Shown: positions 43,106 to 51,257, counted from the stretch's first letter. The stretch: 64,000 nt of DNA from DASRAP01 sp964503275 (GCA_964503275.1 CAZCZO010000003.1:1-64000); one strand, 5' to 3'. A program made the numbers and translations. The notes: a model not told the origin generated them from the sequence alone.

Positions 43106-43121
43106 TGGCACGGGACCTGCC
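43106..43121 (+). promoter_or_regulatory. Sigma-54 (-24/-12) promoter
   Basis: TGGCACG-GGAC-CTGCC matches the consensus TGGCACG-N4-TTGCW, with the invariant GG and GC in place and two non-critical differences. Predicted transcription begins 11-13 bp after the GC, only a few bases before the ATG at 43135, so the message would be almost leaderless. Confidence 0.6.
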
Positions 43122-43134
43122 ACTGCTGTTGACC

Positions 43135-43584
43135 ATGAATAGCTCCAGCACCGCGCCGCGCCGCGCCCAGATCCTGATCGTTGAGGACGAGCAGTCCATC
43201 CGGGACATCCTCGTTGAACTCTTCTCCGTGCTCGGTAACGAGGTCACGGCGGTCGAGTCCCTCGACCATGCGCTCGCCGCGCTCGCCGCCCGCCCCTACG
43301 ACCTCCTGCTCACCGACCTGCGCCTTGGCGGGCGTCGAGACGGCGGGCTCCAAGTGATGGCCTCCGCCGGACTGCTGTCGCCCGACGCCACGGTCATCGT
43401 CCTCACCGCGTACCCGGATCAAGACAACCGACACGCATCGCTCCGGCTCGGGGCCGTCCACTTCCTCGAGAAGCCAGTCGACCTGCACACACTGGCCGAC
43501 ATCGCCGCCCGGAGCGGCATCAGCACCGCCGTGCGCACCGCCGAGCGACCCCCCGAGCCATCGCCCACGCTGAGCCAGCGATGA
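43135..43584 (+). CDS. Stand-alone response-regulator receiver protein
   Basis: A 149-aa protein made of a single receiver domain (about residues 12-125) with acid pocket VEDEQ, phospho-acceptor Asp in LLLTDLRLGGRRDGG, a Thr/Ala switch (IVLTAYP) and Lys in LEKPVD. There is no output domain. The loop LGGRRDGG after the Asp is longer than the usual MPxMDG. The short Pro/Ser/Thr tail follows. The ATG at 43135 is the only start giving a normal receiver. It lies behind a sigma-54 promoter, downstream of a kinase/NtrC pair, and may act as a phosphate sink or feedback partner (inference). Confidence 0.8.
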   Translation: MNSSSTAPRRAQILIVEDEQSIRDILVELFSVLGNEVTAVESLDHALAALAARPYDLLLTDLRLGGRRDGGLQVMASAGLLSPDATVIVLTAYPDQDNRHASLRLGAVHFLEKPVDLHTLADIAARSGISTAVRTAERPPEPSPTLSQR

Positions 43585-43625
43585 GGGGACGCCAGCAACA
43601 GGCTCGCGCCGTAGGGCGCTGTCGC

Positions 43626-43642
43626 GTTACTGTTGTATCCTA
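43626..43642 (+). promoter_or_regulatory. Promoter-like element upstream of MerR gene (copy 1)
   Basis: GTTACTGTTGTATCCTA ends at the first base of the MerR start codon. TATCCT could be a -10 for a leaderless transcript. A similar element (13 of 17 bases) precedes the S41 protease gene at 45830-45846, so shared control by the MerR protein or by one sigma factor is possible. Confidence 0.35.
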
Positions 43643-44184
43643 TGGCTGAGAGTCCTGTCGCTCTGCTCCGTGCGCATTCTCGGCACGCCCCGTGGAATGC
43701 GCGTGGTCTCGCCGCGCATGCCACTGCCCTCGCCGATGCCGCCGGCATGCGACCCACCAATGCGTCGGCCCGCGCGGCGCTGTCCGCTCGTGGGGTGCGC
43801 TACTATGTCGCCAACGGTCTGCTCGACCGGCCCGACGGCAAAGGCACCGCCGCCACCTACGGCTACCGCCACCTGCTGCAGCTGCTGGCGATCAAGATCC
43901 GGCAGCGCGAAGGCCAGACGCTCGACGTCATCAAGCGAGAGATGGCCGAGATCGCCGGCGACGCACTGGAACGCCGCGTGGCGGCCGCCCTCGCACCGGC
44001 GCTCGGATCGCAGCCGCCCGTCACCACCGACCCCGATGCACCCCCGCTCGCGTGGCGTCGCATCACCGTGGCCGACGGGGTGGAACTCCATGTACGCGAG
44101 GATGTCGACGCCGCCCGCGACGAGGCGATCCTCGCCATGCGAGAGGCCGTGCGAGCGGCGTTGGGGCGCGAGGAATTGCGATGA
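43642..44184 (+). CDS. MerR-family helix-turn-helix regulator
   Basis: A 180-aa DNA-binding protein. The MerR-type winged HTH lies near residues 40-110: SARGVRYYVANGLLDRPDG and a YGYRHLLQLLAIKIRQREG helix. The N-terminal 38 residues are Ala-rich and outside the fold, an extension not typical of MerR proteins. The C-terminal part is a short coiled helix and a small domain (VDGVELHV-like). The start ATG at 43642 has no ribosome site, which suggests leaderless expression. It overlaps the SDR gene by 4 nt (ATGA). Confidence 0.7.
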   Translation: MAESPVALLRAHSRHAPWNARGLAAHATALADAAGMRPTNASARAALSARGVRYYVANGLLDRPDGKGTAATYGYRHLLQLLAIKIRQREGQTLDVIKREMAEIAGDALERRVAAALAPALGSQPPVTTDPDAPPLAWRRITVADGVELHVREDVDAARDEAILAMREAVRAALGREELR

Positions 44185-44918
44185 GTGTCGACGCCTGGCC
44201 CTCTCTACGACCCGACTGGACCGGTCAGGCCGTAGTGGTGACAGGCGTCGCCAAGGCGGGACAGGCGGGTGCCGTCGTGGCACGCGCGTTCGCCGAGCAC
44301 GGCGCGACGGTGCATTGCCTCGATCGGGACCCCATGGTCGAGGAGCGCGTCGCGGAACTTCGTGACGCCGGGCATCGCGCCGTGGCGCACGTCGCCGATC
44401 TCACCGATGCCCACGGGCTCCGCGCGTGCGCGCAGTCCATCGCCGCGGCGCACGGCAACGCGGTGCATGCGGTCGCTGCCATCGCAGGGGGATTCGGCTG
44501 GTCCGGCGCCACCGCCGACAGCGATCCCGACCAGCACCAGCGCCAGATGCTCATCAACGCGACCAGCGCCTGGAGCACAGCGCGGGCCTTCGTTGGGCCC
44601 GTGCGCACCGCGCGCGGCGCCTTCGTCTTCGTGAGCTCGCCCATCGTCCAGCCCGGCGCGGCCCGACCGGGGCTCGTCAGCTACGCGATGGCCAAAGGTG
44701 CCATCCTTCCGCTCGTTCGCACACTGGCCGCCGAAGAAGCGCCGCACGGCGTGCGGGTGAACGCGGTGGCACCGACGGCAATCCGGACCACGGACAACCT
44801 CGACGCGATGGGCCCGGACGTCCGCTATGTCGAGCGGGAAGAATTCGCGACCGTCATCCTCGCGCTCTGCACCCCCGCCTGGCGACGGGTCACGGGCCAG
44901 GTGATCGAACTCGCATGA
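44181..44918 (+). CDS. Short-chain dehydrogenase/reductase
   Basis: A 245-aa cytosolic SDR. It shows the cofactor fold start VVVTGVAKAGQAGAVVARAF (a variant of TGxxxGxG), a conserved Asp in HVADLTD, and the catalytic region with Ser in FVFVSSP and YxxxK as SYAMAKGAI. The VNAVAPTAIRTT segment is also typical. The cofactor loop (GVAKAGQAG) is unusual in spacing, so NAD(P) binding may be altered. It is translationally coupled both to the MerR gene and to the RepA-like gene (ATGA at each end). The substrate is unknown. Confidence 0.85.
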   Translation: MSVDAWPSLRPDWTGQAVVVTGVAKAGQAGAVVARAFAEHGATVHCLDRDPMVEERVAELRDAGHRAVAHVADLTDAHGLRACAQSIAAAHGNAVHAVAAIAGGFGWSGATADSDPDQHQRQMLINATSAWSTARAFVGPVRTARGAFVFVSSPIVQPGAARPGLVSYAMAKGAILPLVRTLAAEEAPHGVRVNAVAPTAIRTTDNLDAMGPDVRYVEREEFATVILALCTPAWRRVTGQVIELA

Positions 44919-45796
44919 GCGGACCGGCGCGGACTGACCGCGGTCGCGCCAGCAGCAGCGCCACGCGTCGTCGCGCGGGTCGCGCCATCAGCTTGGACCG
45001 CTCCCTCGAAAGCCTACCCCTGTTCCGCCTCTCGGACTCGGCCGACGACAGCGCGATCGTCCTCGCGCGCGACGACGGCTCCCGGTGGCGCGTCATCCCT
45101 CACCCCGGCGATCGCCTGCCGGGCACCTTCGACCAGGACGTGTACATCGAGCTGGTCCGGCGCTACCACGACGCCGGCCGACCGGCGGACGGTGTGGTCG
45201 TCTTCACCCTGCACAACTTCCTGCGATCGCTCGGGCGCCGCGTCGACGGTCGCACCTACGAGCAACTCCGCTCGGCGCTCACACGCCTGCAGCGCACGGT
45301 CCTGGAGTCGAATGGCGGTTGGTTCGATGCCACGTCAGGTACCCCGTGGACCGGGACGTTCTCGCTGCTGTCCGCGATCAAGATCGACCGCCGACGGGCT
45401 GTCGATGCCGATCAACTCGGTCTGTTCCCCGCGCTTCCCGCGAACGAACCTGGCGATGCGAGAGTGACACTCTCGGCGCAGTTGCGCGCCAATATCGAGG
45501 CAGAATACACATCCGTGATCATGCCTGCGCAGTATCTCGGACTGTCGTCACCGGTGGCCCGCCGCTTGTACAGACTCATCGCCGCGGTCGCCGCCGAGGG
45601 CAAGTCGCGCTGGGAACTCCCACTGCACACCGTCGCGGAACTGCTGCCACTGTCGCAGCGCTACCCCTCGCATCTGCAGCGTGTCCTGCAGCCCGCACAC
45701 GAAATGCTGGTCTCGGCGGGCGTCGTACACCGGGCGACCCTCGACGCTGAGGGCCGCCAGTGGATGGCGATCTACGAATTCGACGCGGCGCGCTGA
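44915..45796 (+). CDS. Plasmid replication initiator (RepA/RPA)-like protein
   Basis: A 293-aa protein resembling the replication-initiator-A family of plasmids. After a basic, disordered 30-residue N-terminus comes a winged-helix-like core with SLPLFRLSD, GTFDQDVYIELVRRYHDAG, FTLHNFLRSLGRRVDGRTYEQLRSALTRL (two adjacent motifs) and a second winged-helix repeat ending QRYPSHLQRVLQPAHEML. It is translated from an ATGA overlap with an SDR gene and has no partition genes or iterons beside it. It may be a captured plasmid gene or a repurposed DNA-binding regulator. Confidence 0.6.
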   Translation: MSGPARTDRGRASSSATRRRAGRAISLDRSLESLPLFRLSDSADDSAIVLARDDGSRWRVIPHPGDRLPGTFDQDVYIELVRRYHDAGRPADGVVVFTLHNFLRSLGRRVDGRTYEQLRSALTRLQRTVLESNGGWFDATSGTPWTGTFSLLSAIKIDRRRAVDADQLGLFPALPANEPGDARVTLSAQLRANIEAEYTSVIMPAQYLGLSSPVARRLYRLIAAVAAEGKSRWELPLHTVAELLPLSQRYPSHLQRVLQPAHEMLVSAGVVHRATLDAEGRQWMAIYEFDAAR

Positions 45797-45829
45797 GCGC
45801 GGCGCCGGGGAACCCCCATCGCGGCACCG

Positions 45830-45846
45830 GTTATTGCGTTATCCTA
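45830..45846 (+). promoter_or_regulatory. Promoter-like element upstream of S41 gene (copy 2)
   Basis: GTTATTGCGTTATCCTA matches 13 of 17 bases of the element before the MerR gene. It lies 38 bp before the S41 start codon, a normal distance for a -10 box TATCCT. Confidence 0.35.
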
Positions 45847-45883
45847 CCATCGTCGTCCCCCTCGCTCGCCCCCTGGCATTCTG

Positions 45884-47452
45884 ATGCGCCGTCTCTCTCC
45901 CATCGTCATCGGCCTCGTCCTCGCGACGGTGCTCACGGGCTCGTACCTCGGCTCCCGCTCGGAGCGGGATGGGGCCCGGCTCTTCGATCAGGTCCTCACG
46001 CTGGTCCAGGATCGGTACGTCGACTCGGTCGAGATCAACGCCCTCTTCGAGAAGGCCGCGCGGGGGCTGGTCGCCGAGCTGAACGATCCCTACAGCGAGC
46101 TGCTCTCGCCCAAACAGGTCACCGCGTTCAACACCACGACCGGCGGTCGCTACGGCGGGGTGGGCATGCTGATCGAGGATCAGCAGGGCACGATCGTCAT
46201 CTCGCGCGTCTACCCCAATACACCCGCCGAGCGCGCCGGCATCCATCCGGGTGATCGGATCGTTGAGGTGGACGGGCAGAGCACGCGCGGATGGAAGACC
46301 GCTCAGGTCTCGGAGAAGATGCAGGGTGAGCCCGGATCGGAGATCAAGGCGAAGTTCGCCCGCGTCGGCATGAGCGCGCCGATCGAGGTCACCTTCACCC
46401 GGGCCGTCATCCGTATCCCGGCCATCCCGTACACGCTCGTGCTGGACGGCGGTGTGGGCTACATCCCCTTCCAGACCTTCAACGAGACCTCGGCGCGCGA
46501 GCTCGCCTCGCAGCTCTCGGCCCTGCGCGACGCGGGCGCAACGCGCTTCATCCTCGACCTGCGCGGCAACGGCGGCGGATACCTCGATCAATCGCTCGAG
46601 GTCGCGAACCTCTTCTTGCCGCGCGGCGCGGCGATCGCCGCCGTGCGCTCGCGGGCAGAACCGGAATCACGCTACCTCGCCGAGAGTGCACCGCTACTGC
46701 CCGACGCGCCCTTGATCGTCCTCACCGACGGCTTCTCCGCGTCCGCCTCCGAGATCGTCGCCGGCGCCCTGCAGGATCACGACCGCGCACTGGTGCTCGG
46801 CACCACGACCTTCGGGAAGGGATTGGTGCAGTCCGTCTACCGCCTCGATGGCGGTTGGGCCCTCAAGGTGACCACCGGGAAGTGGACCACCCCGCTTGGG
46901 CGCACCATCCAGCGTCCGACCACCGGGGACGACGCCGAGACGCCCGACACCTCCGGGACGGCCGATGCGATCGCCGGGCGACCGACGTTCACCACGGCGG
47001 CGGGCCGTACCGTGTACGGCGGCGGTGCGATCCGCCCGGACATCGTGCTCCGGGCCGATACGATCACCACGCCCGAGCGCGTGCTGTTCGAGAAGGTCGG
47101 CTCGCGGCAGGAGTTCTATATCGTCAGCGCCGATCTCGCGCTCGAGCTCAAGGACCAGGTCCGTCCCGACTTCACGGTATCGGAAGCTTGGCGTAGCGAG
47201 TTCCGTCGGCGACTCATCGCCAAGGGCGTCGAAGTCGATGACGCGGTGTGGCGCAATGGCGTGGCGTACGTGGACCGCTTCCTCGGCAACCAGATCGCGC
47301 GCGTCGCGTTCGGCGATTCCACCGCGAAGCGGCGTCTGCTCGCCGACGACAACCAGCTCGCACGTGCGTTGGAGCTCATGCGCCGGGCCAACTCGCAGTC
47401 CGCCCTGTTCACCCTCGCCGCCCCGCTCGCGCGTGGTGGTGCCAACGACTGA
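45884..47452 (+). CDS. S41-family C-terminal processing protease (CtpA-like)
   Basis: A 522-aa periplasmic serine protease. The N-terminus has one membrane anchor/signal helix (IVIGLVLATVLTGSYLG). A PDZ domain lies near residues 90-175 (GVGMLIEDQQGTIVISRVYP; GIHPGDRIVEVDG). The catalytic Ser/Lys dyad is in GFSASASEIVAGAL (Ser) and TTFGKGLVQ (Lys). A long C-terminal helical extension ends in ALELMRRANSQSA. Ctp proteases trim the C-termini of periplasmic proteins and control envelope enzymes. A lipoprotein gene follows after 3 bp, so an operon is likely. Confidence 0.92.
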   Translation: MRRLSPIVIGLVLATVLTGSYLGSRSERDGARLFDQVLTLVQDRYVDSVEINALFEKAARGLVAELNDPYSELLSPKQVTAFNTTTGGRYGGVGMLIEDQQGTIVISRVYPNTPAERAGIHPGDRIVEVDGQSTRGWKTAQVSEKMQGEPGSEIKAKFARVGMSAPIEVTFTRAVIRIPAIPYTLVLDGGVGYIPFQTFNETSARELASQLSALRDAGATRFILDLRGNGGGYLDQSLEVANLFLPRGAAIAAVRSRAEPESRYLAESAPLLPDAPLIVLTDGFSASASEIVAGALQDHDRALVLGTTTFGKGLVQSVYRLDGGWALKVTTGKWTTPLGRTIQRPTTGDDAETPDTSGTADAIAGRPTFTTAAGRTVYGGGAIRPDIVLRADTITTPERVLFEKVGSRQEFYIVSADLALELKDQVRPDFTVSEAWRSEFRRRLIAKGVEVDDAVWRNGVAYVDRFLGNQIARVAFGDSTAKRRLLADDNQLARALELMRRANSQSALFTLAAPLARGGAND

Positions 47453-47455
47453 TCG

Positions 47456-48511
47456 ATGATGTGGGTCCGCCCTTCCTGCCTGCTCGCGCTCGCGGGCGCG
47501 CTCGCCTGTACCGCGACCGATGCGCCGCCACCCGATGCGACCCTGCTCGCCGCACACGAGGGCGAGTCGCACCTCTCCGCGCTGCGGCAACTGACCTTCG
47601 GCGGTGAGAACGCCGAGGCCTATTGGTCGGCCGACGGGAGCCACATCACGTTCCAGTCGACGCGCGATGGCCGCACCTGCGACCAGCAGTACGTGATGCG
47701 GGCGGACGGCAGCGAGGTCCGGCAGATCTCGGTCGGCGGCAAGACGACCTGCGGGTACTTCTACGACAACGACCGGCGCGTCTTCTTCGCCGCCACGCAT
47801 CACGCCGATACCGCCTGTCCCGCGCGCCCCGATCCCTCGGCCGGCTACGTGTGGGGGCTGGACCCCTTCGACATCTACACGAGCAATCCCGACGGCTCCG
47901 ACCTGCGCCGCCTCACGAACTACGGCACGTACACCGCCGAGGGGATCCTCTCCCCCGACGGGCGTTCGATCGTCTTCACCTCGCTCAAGGACGGTGACCT
48001 CGACATCTACACCATGGACGTCGATGGATCGAATGTGAAGCAGCTGACCTTCACGGAGGGCTACGATGGCGGGCCGTGGTGGTCGCCCGATGGGACCAAG
48101 ATCGTGTATCGCGCCCACCATCCCAAGGACAGCACGGAGCTCGCGGAGTACCGCGACCTCCTCGGGCGGAACATGATCCGGCCGAGCAAGGTGGAGCTCT
48201 GGGTGATGAACGCCGATGGGTCCGAGCAGCGGCAGATCACACAGCTCGGCGGCGCGAACTTCGGACCCTCGTGGACGCCCGACGGGCAGCGCATCATCTT
48301 CTCGAGCAACCATCAGAACCCGCGCAGCCGGAACTTCGATCTCTTCCTGATCAACCTCGACGGCACCGGCCTCGAGCAGGTGACCTTCCACCCGGAGTTC
48401 GACGGCTTCCCGATGTTCAGCCCGGATGGCACGAGGCTGCTCTGGGCCTCGAACCGGAATGCGGCGAGCGAGGGCGAGACCAACGTATTCGTCGCCGACT
48501 GGTCGCGCTGA
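47456..48511 (+). CDS. PD40 beta-propeller (TolB-like) lipoprotein
   Basis: A 351-aa exported protein. The signal MMWVRPSCLLALAGALACTA ends with a lipobox (ALAC). Repeated WD40-like beta (PD40) units are evident: YWSADGSHITFQSTRDG, FSPDG-type turns, YTMDVDGSNVKQLTF and FLINLDGTGLEQVTF. The propeller resembles TolB but has no adjacent Pal gene. It may be a scaffold for envelope proteins or a sugar binder. It lies between the protease and the YhaM-like gene and shares their direction. Confidence 0.8.
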   Translation: MMWVRPSCLLALAGALACTATDAPPPDATLLAAHEGESHLSALRQLTFGGENAEAYWSADGSHITFQSTRDGRTCDQQYVMRADGSEVRQISVGGKTTCGYFYDNDRRVFFAATHHADTACPARPDPSAGYVWGLDPFDIYTSNPDGSDLRRLTNYGTYTAEGILSPDGRSIVFTSLKDGDLDIYTMDVDGSNVKQLTFTEGYDGGPWWSPDGTKIVYRAHHPKDSTELAEYRDLLGRNMIRPSKVELWVMNADGSEQRQITQLGGANFGPSWTPDGQRIIFSSNHQNPRSRNFDLFLINLDGTGLEQVTFHPEFDGFPMFSPDGTRLLWASNRNAASEGETNVFVADWSR

Positions 48512-48522
48512 CGGAGCGGACG

Positions 48523-49500
48523 ATGCCGGCCCTGCGTCTGGATCAGCTGGCGATCGGGGATCGCGTGCAGCACGAGCTGATGGTCCGTGCTCGCGAGCGG
48601 AAGACCGCGAAGAACGGCAGTCCCTACGAGATCCTGACGCTCGGCAATAGTTCGGGGGAGATCACGACGACCATCTGGTCCGAGGGACTCCCCGCGATCG
48701 AAGGGCTGCGGGCCGGACAGATCGTCCAGGTCATCGGCGAGGTGAGTGAGTACCGCGGACGGCGGCAGCTGGAGTTGTCGGCGCCGATCCGGGTGCTGCA
48801 CGACGCCGCGGTGGATCTCGCCGACTTCCTGCCCACGACGGCGGTCGACGCCGTCTCCCTCTGGGACAAGATCGACCGCTGGCGCGCGGCGATGCCGACC
48901 GCGCTCAGGACGGCTGTCGACCTCTTCTTCGCCGACGATGCCTTCCGTGCGGAGTTCGAGCGCTGTCCGGGCGCACCGCGCGGACATCATGCCCAGCTGG
49001 GGGGCCTGCTGTTGCACACCGTGGAGGTCGCGAACATCGCGCGGCATGCCGCCCAAACGATGCGCGGCAACGTGGACCTCATCACGGCCGGCGCACTGCT
49101 CCACGACATCGGAAAGGTCCGGGCGTATTCCATCAGCGTCGCCGGGTTCGAGCACTCCACCGAGGGCCGGCTGCTCGGGCACATCGTGCTGGGGTCGCTG
49201 ATGCTCGAGTCGCGGCTCGCCTCGCTCCCGCTGGAGGTCGTGTCGGAGGTCCAGCGGCTGGAGTTGCACCATTTCATCCAGTCGCATCATGGCATTCCGG
49301 AGTTCGGGGCCGCGGTGCGCCCCCTGACGCTCGAGGCTGAGTTGCTCCACTATGCCGATCAGTCCTCGGCCAAGGGCAACGACTTCACCGATGCGGTGGC
49401 CGACCGCGAGCTGTTCCCCACGGGCGACGAGTCATTCGCGGTCCGGACCAGTTGGCGCCTCGAGCGCCGTCCTTGGAAGCGCGACCACAGCTGGACATGA
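48523..49500 (+). CDS. YhaM-like 3'-5' exoribonuclease (OB fold + HD domain)
   Basis: A 325-aa nuclease. The N-terminal OB-fold (residues 5-90: DRVQHELMVRARERKTAKNG) suits nucleic-acid binding. The HD domain (130-300) has H-HD-like residues in GHHAQLGGLLLHTVEVA, AGALLHDIGKVRAYS and LEHHFIQSHHG-type signatures, which supply the metal-binding His/Asp set. The YhaM family degrades RNA and DNA from the 3' end with Mn2+. The ATG at 48523 follows GGAG. It overlaps the next gene by 4 nt (ATGA). Confidence 0.85.
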   Translation: MPALRLDQLAIGDRVQHELMVRARERKTAKNGSPYEILTLGNSSGEITTTIWSEGLPAIEGLRAGQIVQVIGEVSEYRGRRQLELSAPIRVLHDAAVDLADFLPTTAVDAVSLWDKIDRWRAAMPTALRTAVDLFFADDAFRAEFERCPGAPRGHHAQLGGLLLHTVEVANIARHAAQTMRGNVDLITAGALLHDIGKVRAYSISVAGFEHSTEGRLLGHIVLGSLMLESRLASLPLEVVSEVQRLELHHFIQSHHGIPEFGAAVRPLTLEAELLHYADQSSAKGNDFTDAVADRELFPTGDESFAVRTSWRLERRPWKRDHSWT

Positions 49501-49799
49501 CCCGGCGCGGCAGCGCAGTCGCGCGGCGCTGGCTCGCCGTGGAGGATCGTCTCTGCGCACTGATCGGGCGCGCGGAACACAAGTTGATGCGATACCCGGC
49601 GGGGACGCGCATCGTCCCGAGCCGGTTCGACCGGCAGATGGTCCGGCTGATGGTCGCGGTGTGTACCACCGTGCCGCTGGCACTGCTGTTACCGCGGGGC
49701 CCTTTTCGCCGCACCCTGCTCCTCGGAGTATTGGGCGCCGTGGTCGTCGCGATCTTTGTCGCGCTGGTGCTTGAGGCGCGCTCGCACACCCGCCGCTGA
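49497..49799 (+). CDS. Small inner-membrane protein
   Basis: A 100-aa protein with no recognised family. The first 60 residues are basic (TRRGSAVARRWLAVEDRL) and probably cytosolic. Two hydrophobic stretches (MVAVCTTVPLALLLP and TLLLGVLGAVVVAIFVALVL) form a small membrane hairpin. It starts inside the stop codon of the YhaM-like gene and overlaps the following methyltransferase start by one base (TGATG), so it is a coupled member of this operon. Confidence 0.6.
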   Translation: MTRRGSAVARRWLAVEDRLCALIGRAEHKLMRYPAGTRIVPSRFDRQMVRLMVAVCTTVPLALLLPRGPFRRTLLLGVLGAVVVAIFVALVLEARSHTRR

Positions 49800-50407
49800 T
49801 GCCACGCGACCCCTCAGCATACGACCAGCGGTATTTCGATCGTTGGTACCGTGATCCCGCGCACCGGGTCTTCACCGGGGCGGAGCGGACACGCCGGGTC
49901 GCCGCCGTGATCGCCCTGAGTGAGTACGTGCTGGGCCGACGTCTGCGCTCTGTGCTGGATATCGGGGCGGGCGAGGGGCACTGGCGCACGCCGCTCCTGC
50001 GCGCCAGACCATCACTGCGGTACGAGGGCGTCGATCCCTCACCCTACGTCGTCCAGCGCTTCGGTCGACGACGAGGCATTCGGCTCGGCGATATCACCAC
50101 GCTTGATCCTGCGGACCTCCCCGGTCCCTTCGACCTGGTACTCGCCGTCGGCTTTCTCAACCTGCTCCCCCGGCCGGTGCTTCGGCGATCGCTCGACCGG
50201 ATCGGCCCCTTGATCGGCGGTGTCGCGTTGCTCGAGCTCTTCACCGACGAGGAGGCGCTATCGGGCGATGTTCGGGAGTATCACCGGGGATCTGTGGCGA
50301 GCTACAGGCGAATGACGCGCGCTGCCGGGCTGGTCGGAGTCGGACTGCATCTCTATGCGAGGCAAGAACTTGCCGAGCACATGGGGATGTTGGAGCGAAC
50401 GCGCTGA
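49799..50407 (+). CDS. Class I SAM-dependent methyltransferase
   Basis: A 202-aa enzyme. Residues YDQRYFDRWYRDPAHRV open the fold, motif I is LDIGAGEGHW (SAM binding), then YEGVDPSPYV, motif IV-like DLVLAVGFLNLLPRP and an LLELF strand follow. The length fits small-molecule methyltransferases. No neighbour specifies a substrate. It is the last gene of the S41/YhaM operon and is followed by a hairpin terminator. Confidence 0.8.
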   Translation: MPRDPSAYDQRYFDRWYRDPAHRVFTGAERTRRVAAVIALSEYVLGRRLRSVLDIGAGEGHWRTPLLRARPSLRYEGVDPSPYVVQRFGRRRGIRLGDITTLDPADLPGPFDLVLAVGFLNLLPRPVLRRSLDRIGPLIGGVALLELFTDEEALSGDVREYHRGSVASYRRMTRAAGLVGVGLHLYARQELAEHMGMLERTR

Positions 50408-50422
50408 GGCGGGCCCCGCGAC

Positions 50423-50443
50423 CTCTCCGGGCCTTCCGGAGAG
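50423..50443 (+). terminator. Terminator hairpin after methyltransferase gene
   Basis: An 8-bp perfect stem (CTCTCCGG / CCGGAGAG) with a GCCTT loop lies 15 bp after the stop codon. The tail is TTGTGCA, only weakly U-rich. Confidence 0.55.
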
Positions 50444-50475
50444 TTGTGCACACGTTCGATCCGGTTCGCACATCT

Positions 50476-50503
50476 TTGATTACGGGACCGGTCGGGTTAC
50501 TTT
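50476..50503 (+). promoter_or_regulatory. Putative sigma-70 promoter of zinc-ribbon gene
   Basis: TTGATT and TACTTT are separated by 16 bp, 64 bp before the start codon. A GGACGGAG lies just before the ATG. Confidence 0.4.
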
Positions 50504-50566
50504 AGATAGAGGTGTCCGCGCGCGGCGACAAGCCGCGCCAGTTGCTTCTCGTTGGACGGAGTCGAT

Positions 50567-50776
50567 ATGCGCAAGCCGCGGCCCAACACCTACAACCCGG
50601 CGCAGGCCCTTCACCTCATCGCGTCCGACCGGGCGGGTGAGGCTCTCTCGTGTCCCTCGTGCTCCGGCAGTATCGAGCGCGAGCCGTCGGCAGTCCCGCC
50701 GCCGCCGCGGGCCCATGTGACACTCAAATGCGGGAATTGCGGGCGTTTCGCCCGCTACATCGCCGGAGCCGCGTAG
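50567..50776 (+). CDS. Small zinc-ribbon protein
   Basis: A 69-aa protein with two CxxC knuckles (SCPSCSG and KCGNCGRF) separated by about 28 residues, the layout of a treble-clef or ribbon zinc site. The basic N-terminus MRKPRPNTYNPAQALHLI may touch nucleic acid. It is probably cytosolic and could be a transcription or translation accessory factor, but no specific family is recognised. It is expressed from its own promoter and precedes the cold-shock gene. Confidence 0.6.
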   Translation: MRKPRPNTYNPAQALHLIASDRAGEALSCPSCSGSIEREPSAVPPPPRAHVTLKCGNCGRFARYIAGAA

Positions 50777-50864
50777 CCCCATCGCGATCGGTACGTCAGT
50801 GTGACATGGTCCCACTGGCGAGCAGACACAGTCGGTCACATCCTTGACCTGTGGGCACGGATTG

Positions 50865-50891
50865 CCCCGCATACGTCTTCACGTATGGGGG
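50865..50891 (+). promoter_or_regulatory. Hairpin in the leader of the cold-shock gene
   Basis: CATACGT-CTTC-ACGTATG forms a 7-bp stem with a stable tetraloop, extended by a CCCC/GGGG pairing with one bulged G. It lies about 100 bp upstream of the csp start, in a 210-bp gap. It may be the terminator of the zinc-ribbon gene or a cold-responsive leader element. Confidence 0.45.
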
Positions 50892-50987
50892 CGTTTCGTG
50901 TCCCCGCTCTGTTCGTCCCGATCGCCGAGTCGGGGCCGATCCTTGTGCACGTGGTCCGTGGCGGCGACGGACTCAGACTCATCGCGT

Positions 50988-51197
50988 ATGGCTCGCATTT
51001 CCGGAACGGTCAAGTGGTTCAACGATGCCAAGGGGTTCGGGTTCATCGCCCGTGAGGGCGGTCCCGATGTCTTTGTGCACTTCAGTGCGATTCAAGCCGG
51101 CGGCTTCAAGACGTTGGCGGAAGGCGACGCTGTCGAGTTCGAGATCGTGCAGGGGCAGAAGGGCCCGCAGGCGGCAGATGTCGTGAAGCAGGGCTGA
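50988..51197 (+). CDS. Cold-shock-domain protein (CspA family)
   Basis: A 69-aa RNA chaperone. It contains RNP-1 KGFGFIA and RNP-2 VFVHFSAI in the right order within one cold-shock domain, and ends in ADVVKQG. Csp proteins melt RNA hairpins and help translation at low temperature. The ATG at 50988 gives the standard MARISGTVKWFND start. The long upstream gap with a stable hairpin matches csp genes whose leaders sense cold. A 20-bp stem terminator follows. Confidence 0.95.
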   Translation: MARISGTVKWFNDAKGFGFIAREGGPDVFVHFSAIQAGGFKTLAEGDAVEFEIVQGQKGPQAADVVKQG

Positions 51198-51211
51198 TCG
51201 ACACGCTGCGG

Positions 51212-51257
51212 AACGCACAGGGCCTCGGGACCGGTTCGGTCCGAGGCCCTGTGCGTT
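51212..51257. terminator. Strong terminator after cold-shock gene, shared with NrtR-like gene
   Basis: Arms AACGCACAGGGCCTCGG-ACC and GGTCCGAGGCCCTGTGCGTT form a roughly 20-bp stem with one bulged G, closed by GGTTC-type bases. It separates convergent genes, and no long T run is needed given its size. Confidence 0.8.
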
